This document shows, piece after piece, positions 32,283-41,029 of a stretch of 64,000 bases of DNA. Position 1 is the first letter of the stretch, and every line of letters starts with the position of its first letter. A program made the position numbers and the translations under genes. Below the pieces are notes generated by a model, which searched no databases, was not told where the DNA came from, and was given only the letters and a program-made list of their open reading frames with translations. Where the stretch lies: contig CANXME010002160.1 of assembly GCA_948144175.1 (NCBI GenBank), positions 1,258,001 to 1,322,000 of the forward strand, read 5' to 3'. This DNA is from Closterium sp. NIES-65. Lineage: Eukaryota > Streptophyta > Zygnematophyceae > Desmidiales > Closteriaceae.

Positions 32283-32419
32283 TGTGAGAATAGGAAAACA
32301 GGAATGAATGAACTATGAATGAAAGCAGTACAAGTATGAAACCCTAACTGGGTTGTACCCCCTATGGGATACCCCACTACAGCCTACACAGCAGTATAAG
32401 CTATAGATATGTTCTGACA
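32283..32419 (-). repeat. 3' LTR of C
   Basis: 137 bp. Minus strand TGTCAGAACATATC to TTCTCACA. Contains TAGGCTGTAGTGGGGTATCC and GGGTACAACCC. Confidence 0.95.
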
Positions 32420-32451
32420 CACCCCCATAGGCAAAGTGGGGGAGAACAAGG

Positions 32452-32543
32452 GGTCACAAGACTAGTCAAGCAAGACAAAGCAAAGCTCAGGGTGGATCAC
32501 AAAGTCACCACACAGTCCGAGCACAAGAGCAAGGCCAAAGGCC
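32452..32543 (-). promoter_or_regulatory. 3' UTR hairpins of C
   Basis: Minus-strand stems GGCC-TTT-GGCC (32543-32533) and AGTC-TTGT-GACC (32463-32452). The second has one mismatched closing pair compared with the other copies. Confidence 0.5.
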
Positions 32544-32626
32544 AGTTCACAAGCAAGAGTACAGACATATATATAAAGCTAGACAAGCAAGAGCAGGTAT
32601 ATATATATGTCACAGTACAAGTGAAG

Positions 32627-35600
32627 TCAAGAGGAGAGCAAGTGAGGCAAGACAGGCACAAGACCCAGCTGGGTGCAGAAGCGCTGATGGTCACAAGGCG
32701 CAAGTGCCTTGGTGAACACATCAGCAGTGTTGGCCTCAGAGGCCACGTACGCAAGTCGCAACTGACCACGCTGCTGCAGCTCACGAGCAAGGAAGTAGCG
32801 GAGAGCAATGTGCTTCGTTCTGTGCTCCAAGCGCTGCTCTCGACACAAGGCCAGCATAGCCTTGTTGTCTACGTACAGCACTGGAGGAGAACGAGGCGGC
32901 TCTCCAAGGTCAGTCAGCAGGTAGGTGAGCCAGCGAAGCTCCTGTGCAGCCATGGCCCCGGCGTAGATCTCAGCCTCACAACTGGAGCCGAGAACCGAAG
33001 ACGAGCGAGTAGACCGCCACGAGACAGAGCCGGAACCAAGGCTGAAGGTGTAACCCTGTGACGACCGCTGCGTAGCCTGGTCGTCAGCCCAAGACGCGTC
33101 CGCGTGGCCGGTAAGGACCACTGGACTCCGCCCTCCAAGCACTAGCCCCATGCCTGACGTACTGCACAGGTAGCGCAATACCCTCTTCGCTGCAGCCATG
33201 TGCTCCGGTCTGTGTCTCCCAGGAGCAACATAGCGTGCAAGAATGCTCAGAGGGTATGCAAGGTCAGGTCGTGTGCAGGTCATCAGGAACATGAGGCAGC
33301 CAACAAGCTCCGCATACGGACCACTCGACTCTACGGACTCATCCGAAGGCAGAGCTGAGAGTGAGTGGCGAGTAGGCAGAGGAGTGGCCTGAGGCGAGGA
33401 GTACGTGAAGTCGAAGCGCTGAAGGACCTGCTGCACCATGTGTGACTGAGTCAAGGTAATGGTGCGGCGTGCTCTGTCCCGAGTGATCTGCAAGCCAAGG
33501 TAGCTGCGCAGTTCACCCAGGTCTGTGCACGTGTGTCTCTTCAACAGCTCGGACTTCACGTAGGCGAGTCCAGCAGTGTCCGCTGTGGCAAAGACCAGGT
33601 CGTCGACGTACACGAGGATGTAGAACGGCGGCAGGGAAGTGTCGGTGCGAAGAAACAGCGACGGGTCAGCAGTAGAAGGAGCAAACCCAAGAGCCGCAAG
33701 CGTAGTCCTCAGTGTGTCGTGCCACTCACGCGGTGCCTGGCGGAGACCGTAGACTGGCCGTCGGAGGCTCCACTGGGTGCCAGGAGGGAAAGTCCCAGTG
33801 AAGCCAGGTGGACGGCGAAGCCAGATCTCCTCGTGCAGGCTACCCTGCAAGAACGCAGTGCTGAAGTCGAGAGAGTGAAGCTCGTAGTCGCGCTGAGCGG
33901 CTATGTGCAGCAGCACCCGAAGAGTAGTCATCTTCGGGGTGGGAGAGAAGGTCTGAAAGTAGTCAACTCCCTGCCGCTGACTGAAGCCACGAGCAACGTA
34001 CCGTGCCTTGAAGACAGGTGGAGAGCCCGGCGGCCGCTTCACCCTGAAGATCCACATGCCACTGACGATGTTCGCCCCAGGAGGGGGAACCGCGTCAACG
34101 TAGGTGCCTGTGGACTTCCAGGAAGCCATCTCTGCATCCATAGCTGCCTGCCACTGAGAGGAGTAGGGACCCTCTACGGCCTCCGCGTAAGAACGCGGAG
34201 TCGGGATGTCTAGTGCATCCGGGTCTCCCTCAGGGGCAAGCAGTACAGACGCGAGATGAGGTGAAGCAGCCGCTAGACACTGTAACTCCTCCTGTCTGTC
34301 CTCTAGGACGTCCGTGCCAAGAGCACACTCACCCCCGACGGACGGAGGACAGACAGACGCAGACTCAGCAACAAGACTAGCAGCGTAGTCGAGACGACAG
34401 CGAGCAGCAAAGTCGACGAGCTCAGCGACTAGAGCAGACGCAGCAGTGGACTCAAAAGAGGGGTCAGTGACGACAGTAGCAAGCAGACGCGTGACAGTGG
34501 GACTGGCAGCACGAAGAGAGTCCGACTCAGGGTCCGCAAGCGAAGGAAGAGAGGACTCAGGAGGAGAAGGCAAAGGGGCACGCAGAGGAGCAGTGGACAG
34601 ACGTAAAGACATCCGGTGCGTGCCAGGGACAGGAGGAGGACGCTGAAGCGAACTGCGACCACTAGCGCGAGCAGCACGAACAGGCGACGCGGGACGAGAC
34701 GCAGGCTCACGACGCTCAGCAAGACCTCCAGTAGGACCAGTGTAAGGAGAGGGAGCAGGCAGCGGAGAGGAAGGCTCCAGTAGGGGCTGCGACTGGACAG
34801 GCGGTGGACCCTCTACTGGAGGAGAAAGACCAAGAACCTGCTGAAGGAGCGGAACGAAGTACGGCCGAGGCCGCGCGGCAGCTCCAGACTCTGCAGGGAC
34901 AGCACCAGCACCCTCAGCGACAGCACCAGCGCCACCCACACCTCCAGCGGCAGGACCAACAGCAGCAGGCTCAGCACGAACGCCCTCAGCAGCTCCAGCT
35001 CCAGGAGGACCTGCAGGTCCAGCAGCTCCGGGACCGGCTGCACCCGCACCCTCGACGGTCGAAGAAGCTCCAGCTCCAGCTCCAGCAGCACCTCCAGACT
35101 CAGCAGCACGCCTCCAGCGGCGAGCGAACCACTCGCGCAGCTCCTGTGGAGAGAGGGGCTCCCGGCGAGACGCAGCAGCAGGAGAAACCCCAGGCTCAGC
35201 AGCTCCAGACGCAGCACCCCCAGGCTCAGCAGCTCCCAGCTCAGCACCCCCAGGCTCAGCAGCTCCCGACCCAGCACCCCCAGACCCAGCACCTCCAGGC
35301 ACAGCACCCCCCGGCTCAGCACCCCCAGGCTCCGCACCCTCCGCAGTAGCACCCTCAGGCCCAGCACCCCCAGCAGTAGCACCCCCAGGCTCAGCACCCC
35401 CGCGCACAGCACCCCCAGAGTCAGCACCCCCAGGCTCAGCACCCGCAGCAGCACCAGAGTCACCAGTAACCTCGACCGGGTCAACGGCGTCTACCTGGGA
35501 CACACCTGAGGGGGCAGGAACCTGAGGGGGGAGGGGGTCTACCGGGGGGGGAACCGGCACAAGGAAGTCCGGGGGAGGGGGGAGGGAAGGAGTGCGGTAG

Positions 35601-38533
35601 GGGAAGAGACGGTAGAAGGGGACTGACTCGTCGAACGTGACGTCCTGGGAGGACAGAACACGACGAGAGGAGGGGTGGTAAAACTGCCACCCTGGGGCGT
35701 CAGTGGGGAAGCCAAGGAAGACACAGGGAGCAGCACGAGGGGACAGCTTGTCCGCAGACAAGTCGCGGACAAACGCCCGAGATCCCCAGACACGGAACAC
35801 AGACGCATCGCCAACCTTCCCCGTCCACAGCAAGGCTGGGGACATCGCTGGCCGAGAGACCCGGGGGTGAAGGTTGAGCTGATGCGCCGCGTACCTCACC
35901 GCAAACGGCCACAGAAAATGGGGGGCAGCCGCATGCATCATGGACGTACGAGCGACATCCATGACCATGCCAATGCGGCGCTCAGCAATCCCATTTTGCT
36001 GTGGTGAGTCCGGAAGCGTGAAGGTCTGGCGGATCCCCCGTGCACGACAGTAGTCTCGCAGAAGGCGAGAAGAGAACTCTCCGCCTCTGTCAGAGTGCAG
36101 ACGCAGAACAGGAAAGTCCGAGCCGAAGCTCTTCCTGAGCTGGAGACGAGCCTCGCGGATCCAGTCGATCAGCACCTCAGTGACCGCACCCTTGCTGCGC
36201 AAGGGGAGGACTGTGGTGTAACGCGAGTAGTCGTCAACCACCAACAGGAAGTAGCGCTCGTAACCCTGCCCACGGACGGGGGCTGGGCCCCACACATCCA
36301 TGTGAAGCGTCTGCAGGGGAGCCTCTGTCGGGGGGAAGTGGGAGGAGTGAGGAGTAGCCCGGAGGCGACCCTCAACACAGGGGACACAGGAAGGTCCTGG
36401 CCCGGAGGGGAGAGGAGGGAGAGACTGGGGAAGACCAGAGACAAGGACACGGGAAGCCACTCTCCGAAGACGGGGCAAGGAGGGGTGGCCAAGACGGTGG
36501 TGCCACAGGAGAGTCTCGTGAGACAGGAGGCGACAAGAACAGGGGGCAGACTCAGGACCTGACCGGGACGCAGCAGCAAGTACCTGACCCGACGCAGCCA
36601 CCTGACCAGACGCAGGGACAGGAGGAGACTCAACGGTCAGGGTGTAAAGACTCGACCCCGGCCGACGTGAGAACGTGGCCAGGTGTCGGCCTGTGCGAGC
36701 CTCCGTGCAGTGGGTCACCCTCTGACGCGCAGGAGTGAACTGGTGAACACCCCCATCCTGCAGGTCCGCTCCACTCACCAAGTTCGTAGAGAACGAGGGA
36801 AGGTACAGACCCGACAGGGTGCCCGAAGGGGCAGCCGGACACGGGAGGACAGTGGAGAAGTGAGACAGGACAGGACCCCCAGAGGGGTCAGCAAGGGAGA
36901 CCGCAACCGGCCTGGCGAGCGGCGAAAGGGTAGTGCGGTCTCGAAAGAAGGAGCGAGAAGCTCCGGAGTCAAGTGTGAAAGTGAGGGAGGACGAGGACGA
37001 CTCAGTACCTGAGAGCGCAGTCTCACCAGTACCTGAGAGCGCAGACGCACTGGCACCTAGAGCAGCAGCCTCACAAGCACCTAGCGCAGCAGTACCAATG
37101 CCCGGGTCGGGCTGAAAACACCGGTAACCCTCAGTCTCCTCACTATAATCCACAACATACATAGCAGTAAGGATAGCATCAAAATCAAGATCAAAGATCG
37201 CTACACCAGCCCTGAGAAGCTCATCCCAGCGAGGGATCTCACTAGCCCCAGGGAACTGCTGACGCCAAGCGTCCGTCAGGCGGCCAAAGCAGCGCTGGGT
37301 GGCGTGGGCACCCCCACACTGCTCACCCGCGCGGTCGCCGGAACGAAGAACGTAGGTGCAGGGACCAGTACCCCCACCCCTCTGACGCCCATCGTACCAC
37401 TCACGAAGCTGCTGAGGCGAAGGGATGTCCCGCGAGCGCTGCTGCTGCTGCCGGTGCGAGCGCTGGCCACCACCACCGCCGCTACGCTGCTGGGTACCAC
37501 CCCGACCAGCTCCACCTCCACCACCACTAGTGCCTCCTCCGCTGCCGCCTCCACTGCCTCCACCTCCGCCGCCTCCACCTCCGCCGCTGCCTCCACCACC
37601 ACCGCTGGCACCACCACCACCGTCTCCGCCGCTGCTGCCGCCACCACCACCACCACCCCCGCCACTAGCCCCGCCGCCACCCCCACTCCCTCCGCCGCCA
37701 CCGCCGCCACCGCCACCGCCCCCTCCAGCTCCACCCGCGCCCTTGCCCCCCTTGCCCTTGCTGGAGCGACGTCTCTCACTAGGGGCAGACGCCGCGCCGA
37801 CCGACTCAAGACCAAGCAGGTCGGCAGCAGCAGCAGAGGCAACAGAGGGCAGCAAGGGGGAAGGAGAGCACCCCTCAAAGATGGGGGTGCGAGGGTCACC
37901 ACGAGAAGCACCTACAGCGACTATGCTCTTCTCCGCTGCAAGGAGGGCCTTCTCGAGGAGGTCGACGGTGAGAGTGGTGGGACAGACTGCGAGAAAGTGG
38001 TCCCTGACGACGCGAAGGGAGTCAGGGAGGCGTGCGACTACGTAGTAGAGAGCGATGTACATGGGGGGGGGGTTCTTAGCGCAGAACTCAGCAGGAAGGG
38101 CGGCGCGGTAGCGAGTGTCACTAGTGCGGAGGTGCGTAATGAGGTCAGCGACAGTGGGAAAGGCAGAGAGGTCAGGAAAGAGGTAGGGAAGCATGAGACG
38201 GCTTAGTGCAGCAGTGGCAGGGGAGGAGTAGCGCGCAACTACAGCGTCGTACAAGGTCTGAGCACTCTTGTACTGACTAAAGTGCGCACGCTCAGAGGTA
38301 GGGAGGTGGCGACGCACAGCAAGACGTGCAGCAGCATCGCGGGTGGCCCACTTAGAGCGGACAGCGGGATCAGCATCAGCAGCAGGGGCAGGAGAGGCGC
38401 CAGAGGTGAGGTCAAAGAGAGAAAGGTCGTCAGCCCTGTCGCACTGTAAGAACAGCTGCAGGTCGTCTAACCAGACCTCAAAATCAATGGCGCGACCCTC
38501 AGCGTCAAAAGCTAGGACACTAGGGGTAGCCAT
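32627..38533 (-). CDS. Intact gag-pol polyprotein of element C
   Basis: About 1968 residues in one frame, encoding the copia capsid protein, protease, integrase, reverse transcriptase and RNase H. I chose MATPSVLAFDAEGR as start because B and E begin there and A has a near-identical start; an in-frame ATG lies 24 bp upstream. Approximate layout: Gag 1-250; polyglycine 266-344; zinc-like CTYVLRSGDRAGEQC and CGGAHATQRCF about 394-418; protease DSGAS with Asp about 522; HHRLGHPS about 678; integrase Asp 746, Asp 815, Glu 851 (exact D,D35E spacing); PGGAE-type repeats 1026-1121; RT with YVDD at 1642-1645; RNase H with HADASWADD about 1810 and DNKAMLAL about 1888. No stop or frameshift. Gag and Pol share one frame, so any Gag excess must come from processing or another mechanism not visible here. 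Expression is presumably driven by the 39577-39713 LTR. Confidence 0.95.
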   Translation of the reverse strand: MATPSVLAFDAEGRAIDFEVWLDDLQLFLQCDRADDLSLFDLTSGASPAPAADADPAVRSKWATRDAAARLAVRRHLPTSERAHFSQYKSAQTLYDAVVARYSSPATAALSRLMLPYLFPDLSAFPTVADLITHLRTSDTRYRAALPAEFCAKNPPPMYIALYYVVARLPDSLRVVRDHFLAVCPTTLTVDLLEKALLAAEKSIVAVGASRGDPRTPIFEGCSPSPLLPSVASAAAADLLGLESVGAASAPSERRRSSKGKGGKGAGGAGGGGGGGGGGGGGSGGGGGASGGGGGGGGGSSGGDGGGGASGGGGGSGGGGGGGGGGSGGGSGGGTSGGGGGAGRGGTQQRSGGGGGQRSHRQQQQRSRDIPSPQQLREWYDGRQRGGGTGPCTYVLRSGDRAGEQCGGAHATQRCFGRLTDAWRQQFPGASEIPRWDELLRAGVAIFDLDFDAILTAMYVVDYSEETEGYRCFQPDPGIGTAALGACEAAALGASASALSGTGETALSGTESSSSSLTFTLDSGASRSFFRDRTTLSPLARPVAVSLADPSGGPVLSHFSTVLPCPAAPSGTLSGLYLPSFSTNLVSGADLQDGGVHQFTPARQRVTHCTEARTGRHLATFSRRPGSSLYTLTVESPPVPASGQVAASGQVLAAASRSGPESAPCSCRLLSHETLLWHHRLGHPSLPRLRRVASRVLVSGLPQSLPPLPSGPGPSCVPCVEGRLRATPHSSHFPPTEAPLQTLHMDVWGPAPVRGQGYERYFLLVVDDYSRYTTVLPLRSKGAVTEVLIDWIREARLQLRKSFGSDFPVLRLHSDRGGEFSSRLLRDYCRARGIRQTFTLPDSPQQNGIAERRIGMVMDVARTSMMHAAAPHFLWPFAVRYAAHQLNLHPRVSRPAMSPALLWTGKVGDASVFRVWGSRAFVRDLSADKLSPRAAPCVFLGFPTDAPGWQFYHPSSRRVLSSQDVTFDESVPFYRLFPYRTPSLPPPPDFLVPVPPPVDPLPPQVPAPSGVSQVDAVDPVEVTGDSGAAAGAEPGGADSGGAVRGGAEPGGATAGGAGPEGATAEGAEPGGAEPGGAVPGGAGSGGAGSGAAEPGGAELGAAEPGGAASGAAEPGVSPAAASRREPLSPQELREWFARRWRRAAESGGAAGAGAGASSTVEGAGAAGPGAAGPAGPPGAGAAEGVRAEPAAVGPAAGGVGGAGAVAEGAGAVPAESGAAARPRPYFVPLLQQVLGLSPPVEGPPPVQSQPLLEPSSPLPAPSPYTGPTGGLAERREPASRPASPVRAARASGRSSLQRPPPVPGTHRMSLRLSTAPLRAPLPSPPESSLPSLADPESDSLRAASPTVTRLLATVVTDPSFESTAASALVAELVDFAARCRLDYAASLVAESASVCPPSVGGECALGTDVLEDRQEELQCLAAASPHLASVLLAPEGDPDALDIPTPRSYAEAVEGPYSSQWQAAMDAEMASWKSTGTYVDAVPPPGANIVSGMWIFRVKRPPGSPPVFKARYVARGFSQRQGVDYFQTFSPTPKMTTLRVLLHIAAQRDYELHSLDFSTAFLQGSLHEEIWLRRPPGFTGTFPPGTQWSLRRPVYGLRQAPREWHDTLRTTLAALGFAPSTADPSLFLRTDTSLPPFYILVYVDDLVFATADTAGLAYVKSELLKRHTCTDLGELRSYLGLQITRDRARRTITLTQSHMVQQVLQRFDFTYSSPQATPLPTRHSLSALPSDESVESSGPYAELVGCLMFLMTCTRPDLAYPLSILARYVAPGRHRPEHMAAAKRVLRYLCSTSGMGLVLGGRSPVVLTGHADASWADDQATQRSSQGYTFSLGSGSVSWRSTRSSSVLGSSCEAEIYAGAMAAQELRWLTYLLTDLGEPPRSPPVLYVDNKAMLALCREQRLEHRTKHIALRYFLARELQQRGQLRLAYVASEANTADVFTKALAPCDHQRFCTQLGLVPVLPHLLSS

Positions 38534-39559
38534 GGTGACGACAGCGACGCAGTGCAAGCAGTGGGGAAAGAGCTCGCAGTGTCAGTGGGACAGTGCTCAC
38601 CAGGCAGGGCAGGTCGTGCAGTCAGCAGAAAGGCGGCTCAGCGACTGGGCGGCTCGGGTGCACAGCTGCTCGGCTCCCGGGCGGCTCGGGCGGCTGGGCG
38701 GCTCGGGCGCAGGGCGGCTCGGCTCCCGGGCGGCTCGGCGGCTGGGCAGCTAGGGTGCAGGGCGGCTCGGCTCCCGGGCGGCTCGGCGGCTGGGCGGCTC
38801 GGGTGCAGGGCGGCTCGGCTCCCGGGCGGCTCGGCGGCAGGGCGGCTCGGGTCCCGGGCGGCTCGGCTGCTGGGGCGGCTCGGCCGGGAGATGCAGCGTC
38901 GGGCCGGCAGGTGCAGCGTCGGGCCGGCAGGTGCAGCGGCGGGCCGGCAGGTGCAAGTGGCGGGCCGTAAGAGGCGGCGGGCCAATGGGTGCAGCGGCGG
39001 GCCGGTAGGTGCAGCGGCGGGCCGGCAGGAGCAGCGGCGGGCCGGCAGGGTGCAGCGGCGGGCCGGGAGGAGCAGCGACGGGCCGGCAGGGTGCAGCGGC
39101 GGGCCGTAGAGTGCAGCGGCGGGGCCGTCGGCAGCAGAGGCGGGGCCGCGTCAGAGGAGGCGGCGTGGCCGCGTCAGGGGAGGCGGCGGGGCTGCGTCAA
39201 TGGAGGCGGCGGGGCCGCGTCAGGGGAGGCGGCGGAGTCGCGTCAGGGGAGGCGGCGGGGCCTCGTCAGGGGAGGCGGCGGGGCCGCGTCAGGGGAGGCG
39301 GCGGGGCCGCGTCAAGGGAGGCGGCGGGGCCGCGTCAAGGGAGGCGGCAGGGCCGCGTCAGGGGAGGCGGCGGGGCCGCGTCAGGGGAGGCGGCGAGGCC
39401 GCGTCAAGGGAGGCGGCTGGGCCGCGTCAGGGGAGGCGGCAAAGCCGCGTCAGAGGAGGCAGCGGGGCCGCGAGTGAAGAGGCGACCCGAGGGGTCGCTT
39501 AAAAAAAAGGGCGCGCCTCGGGGCGCGCGTCGGTGGGCCCAGACAAAGGTCCTAAGGTA
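38534..39559 (-). repeat. GC-rich repeat leader of C
   Basis: About 1 kb between PBS and gag. On the + strand it consists of GGGCGGCTCGG repeats (38640-38890), GGGCCGGCAGGTGCAGCGGC repeats (38895-39120) and about 14 copies of a 23-24-bp GGGGAGGCGGCGGGGCCGCG unit (39120-39480). Long ORFs appear in several frames because the units contain no stops; I do not regard them as genes. Confidence 0.85.
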
Positions 39560-39576
39560 GGACCCGCTCTATACCA

Positions 39577-39713
39577 TGTGAGAATAGGAAAACAGGAATG
39601 AATGAACTATGAATGAAAGCAGTACAAGTATGAAACCCTAACTGGGTTGTACCCCCTATGGGATACCCCACTACAGCCTACACAGCAGTATAAGCTATAG
39701 ATATGTTCTGACA
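39577..39713 (-). repeat. 5' LTR of C
   Basis: Identical to the copy at 32283-32419. Adjacent PBS on the minus strand at 39576-39560. Confidence 0.95.
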
Positions 39714-40658
39714 GGACCGGGATCTGCCACATCCGCTTGTGGACATCCCCTTTCCACTGCAGGTCCCAAATCAGCCGCTCATCGTTGTAGGCATGATAGC
39801 GCTCCAAGCCAATCGTCTCGGTGTTCACACCCGCATCTCCCAACTGGCCGGTAGAAATTAGGTTCGCACACAAGTCCGGCACCCACAGCACATTCTTCAG
39901 CCCCACGAGCTCTCCATCCGCTACCATGAACTTGGCGCACCCCATGCCCATGACCTTGGCCTTGGCGCCCGTCGCGGATGTGACTGTAGAGATGGGTGCG
40001 GGCTGAATCTCATCAAGTAGGTCCGCACGAGGAGTCATGTGCCAAGAGCTCCCGGAGACAATCACCCAATGGGTGAGTGGGTGTAGGAGAACCTTGGCAG
40101 CCATAGCGTGGTCGGTTGCGTCTTCGTTCACGAAGAAGAAGAACCCGGCCTTCCGCTCCTCAGATTTGCCGCCTTTCTCCTCATCCTTCTCCTCTCCACT
40201 AGCTCCCATGACTCCCCCACTCCTCGTGCCACCACGCTGGTTGTTTGATGAAGGCGGGGTCCAATCCTTGGGTCGTTGGTAGCACTTCCGCCAACGATTT
40301 CCGCGCTTCTTGCAGTAGAAGCACACCTCCCCTTGACCCCCGCCGCCATCCTCCTTAGGGTTATCCTTGTTCTTGCCCTTCCACTTCTTCTTGAAGCTAC
40401 TCTTTCCACCTCCAACTCCATAGCCAGCCCACTCCTCCGAGCGCTCCACACTCTGCCGCCGCAGGTCCTCCTCCAGGATGCGCGCGCGAATGTAATCCAC
40501 GCTCCATTGGGGTTGTTGGGAGTTGAGGTTGATCGCTAGGGCAGACCATGACTCCGGCAGCCGTATCACGATCTCCACGCATTGCACGAGCTCCGGGTAC
40601 ACCACACCGCCTCCTTGGAGCTTTGTAAAGATGTCGCGCATCTCATCCAACACCGGTT
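39714..40658 (-). pseudogene. gag (C-terminal) and protease of D
   Basis: Reading down from 40658: LKPVLDEMRDIFTKLQGGG and ILEEDLRR (copia Gag), a lysine-rich linker, zinc knuckle CFYCKKRGNRWRKC, then WVIVSGSSWHMTPRADLLDE and GMGCAKFMVADGE, NVLWVPDLCANLIS (protease). Two key residues are changed: the knuckle His is Asn (C-x2-C-x4-N-x4-C), and the protease Asp of D-S-G is Val. The Gag N-terminus is lost at the E junction. The piece continues directly into 32282 once C is removed. Confidence 0.88.
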
Positions 40659-40792
40659 TGAGAAGAAGCAAACGAGAGAATGAGTGAACTATGAACGAGG
40701 TGAGTACAAATAGGAAACCCTAATTGGGTTGTACCCCCTATGGGATACCCCACTATAGCCTACACAAATAAATAAGCTATAATGTTCTGACA
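40659..40792 (-). repeat. 3' LTR of E
   Basis: 134 bp, + strand TGAGAAGAAGC to TTCTGACA. Close to the LTR of C (same TAGGCTATAGTGGGGTATCC core) but clearly diverged at its outer end. Confidence 0.85.
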
Positions 40793-40824
40793 CACCCCCA
40801 TAGGCAAAGTGGGGGAGAACAAGG

Positions 40825-40918
40825 GGTCACAAGACCAGTCAAGCAAAGCAAAGCAAAGCTCAGGGTGGATCACAAAGTCACCACACATTCCGAGCACAAG
40901 TTCAAAGGCCAGAAGGCC
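40825..40918 (-). promoter_or_regulatory. 3' UTR hairpins of E
   Basis: Minus-strand GGCC-TTCT-GGCC (40918-40907) and GGTC-TTGT-GACC (40836-40825). The first loop has changed while the stem is kept. Confidence 0.6.
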
Positions 40919-41029
40919 AGTTCACAGGCAAGATCATATATAGAGATATACAAGAGGCAAGCAAGCAAGAGCAAGAGTATATATAGGTAAAAGTACAAGC
41001 AAGGTCAAGAAGTGAGCAAGTGAGGCAAG

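Larger units (their letters stand above)
32283..39713 (-). mobile_element. Copia element C, intact and young
   Basis: 7431 bp. LTRs 32283-32419 and 39577-39713 are 137 bp and identical by eye. Target duplication GGACC at 32278-32282 and 39714-39718. Minus order: LTR, PBS TGGTATAGAGCGGGTCC (39576-39560), repeat leader (39559-38534), one gag-pol ORF (38533-32627), hairpin 3' UTR, polypurine tract TATGGGGGTG, LTR. It interrupts D between codons for ...MWQIPV and LPWRK..., and removing one target copy restores D's reading. Confidence 0.96.

Noticed and set aside
32283-32377. N-terminal 32 residues of the apparent D pol ORF (starting MGYPIGG)
   Set aside because: They are a translation of the inserted LTR of C, not part of D; the D reading starts at 32282.
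38552-39560. Arg/Gly-rich ORFs in all frames downstream of the C gag start
   Set aside because: They translate GC-rich leader repeats that contain no stop codons; unit lengths are not multiples of three, and the position is the untranslated leader of C.
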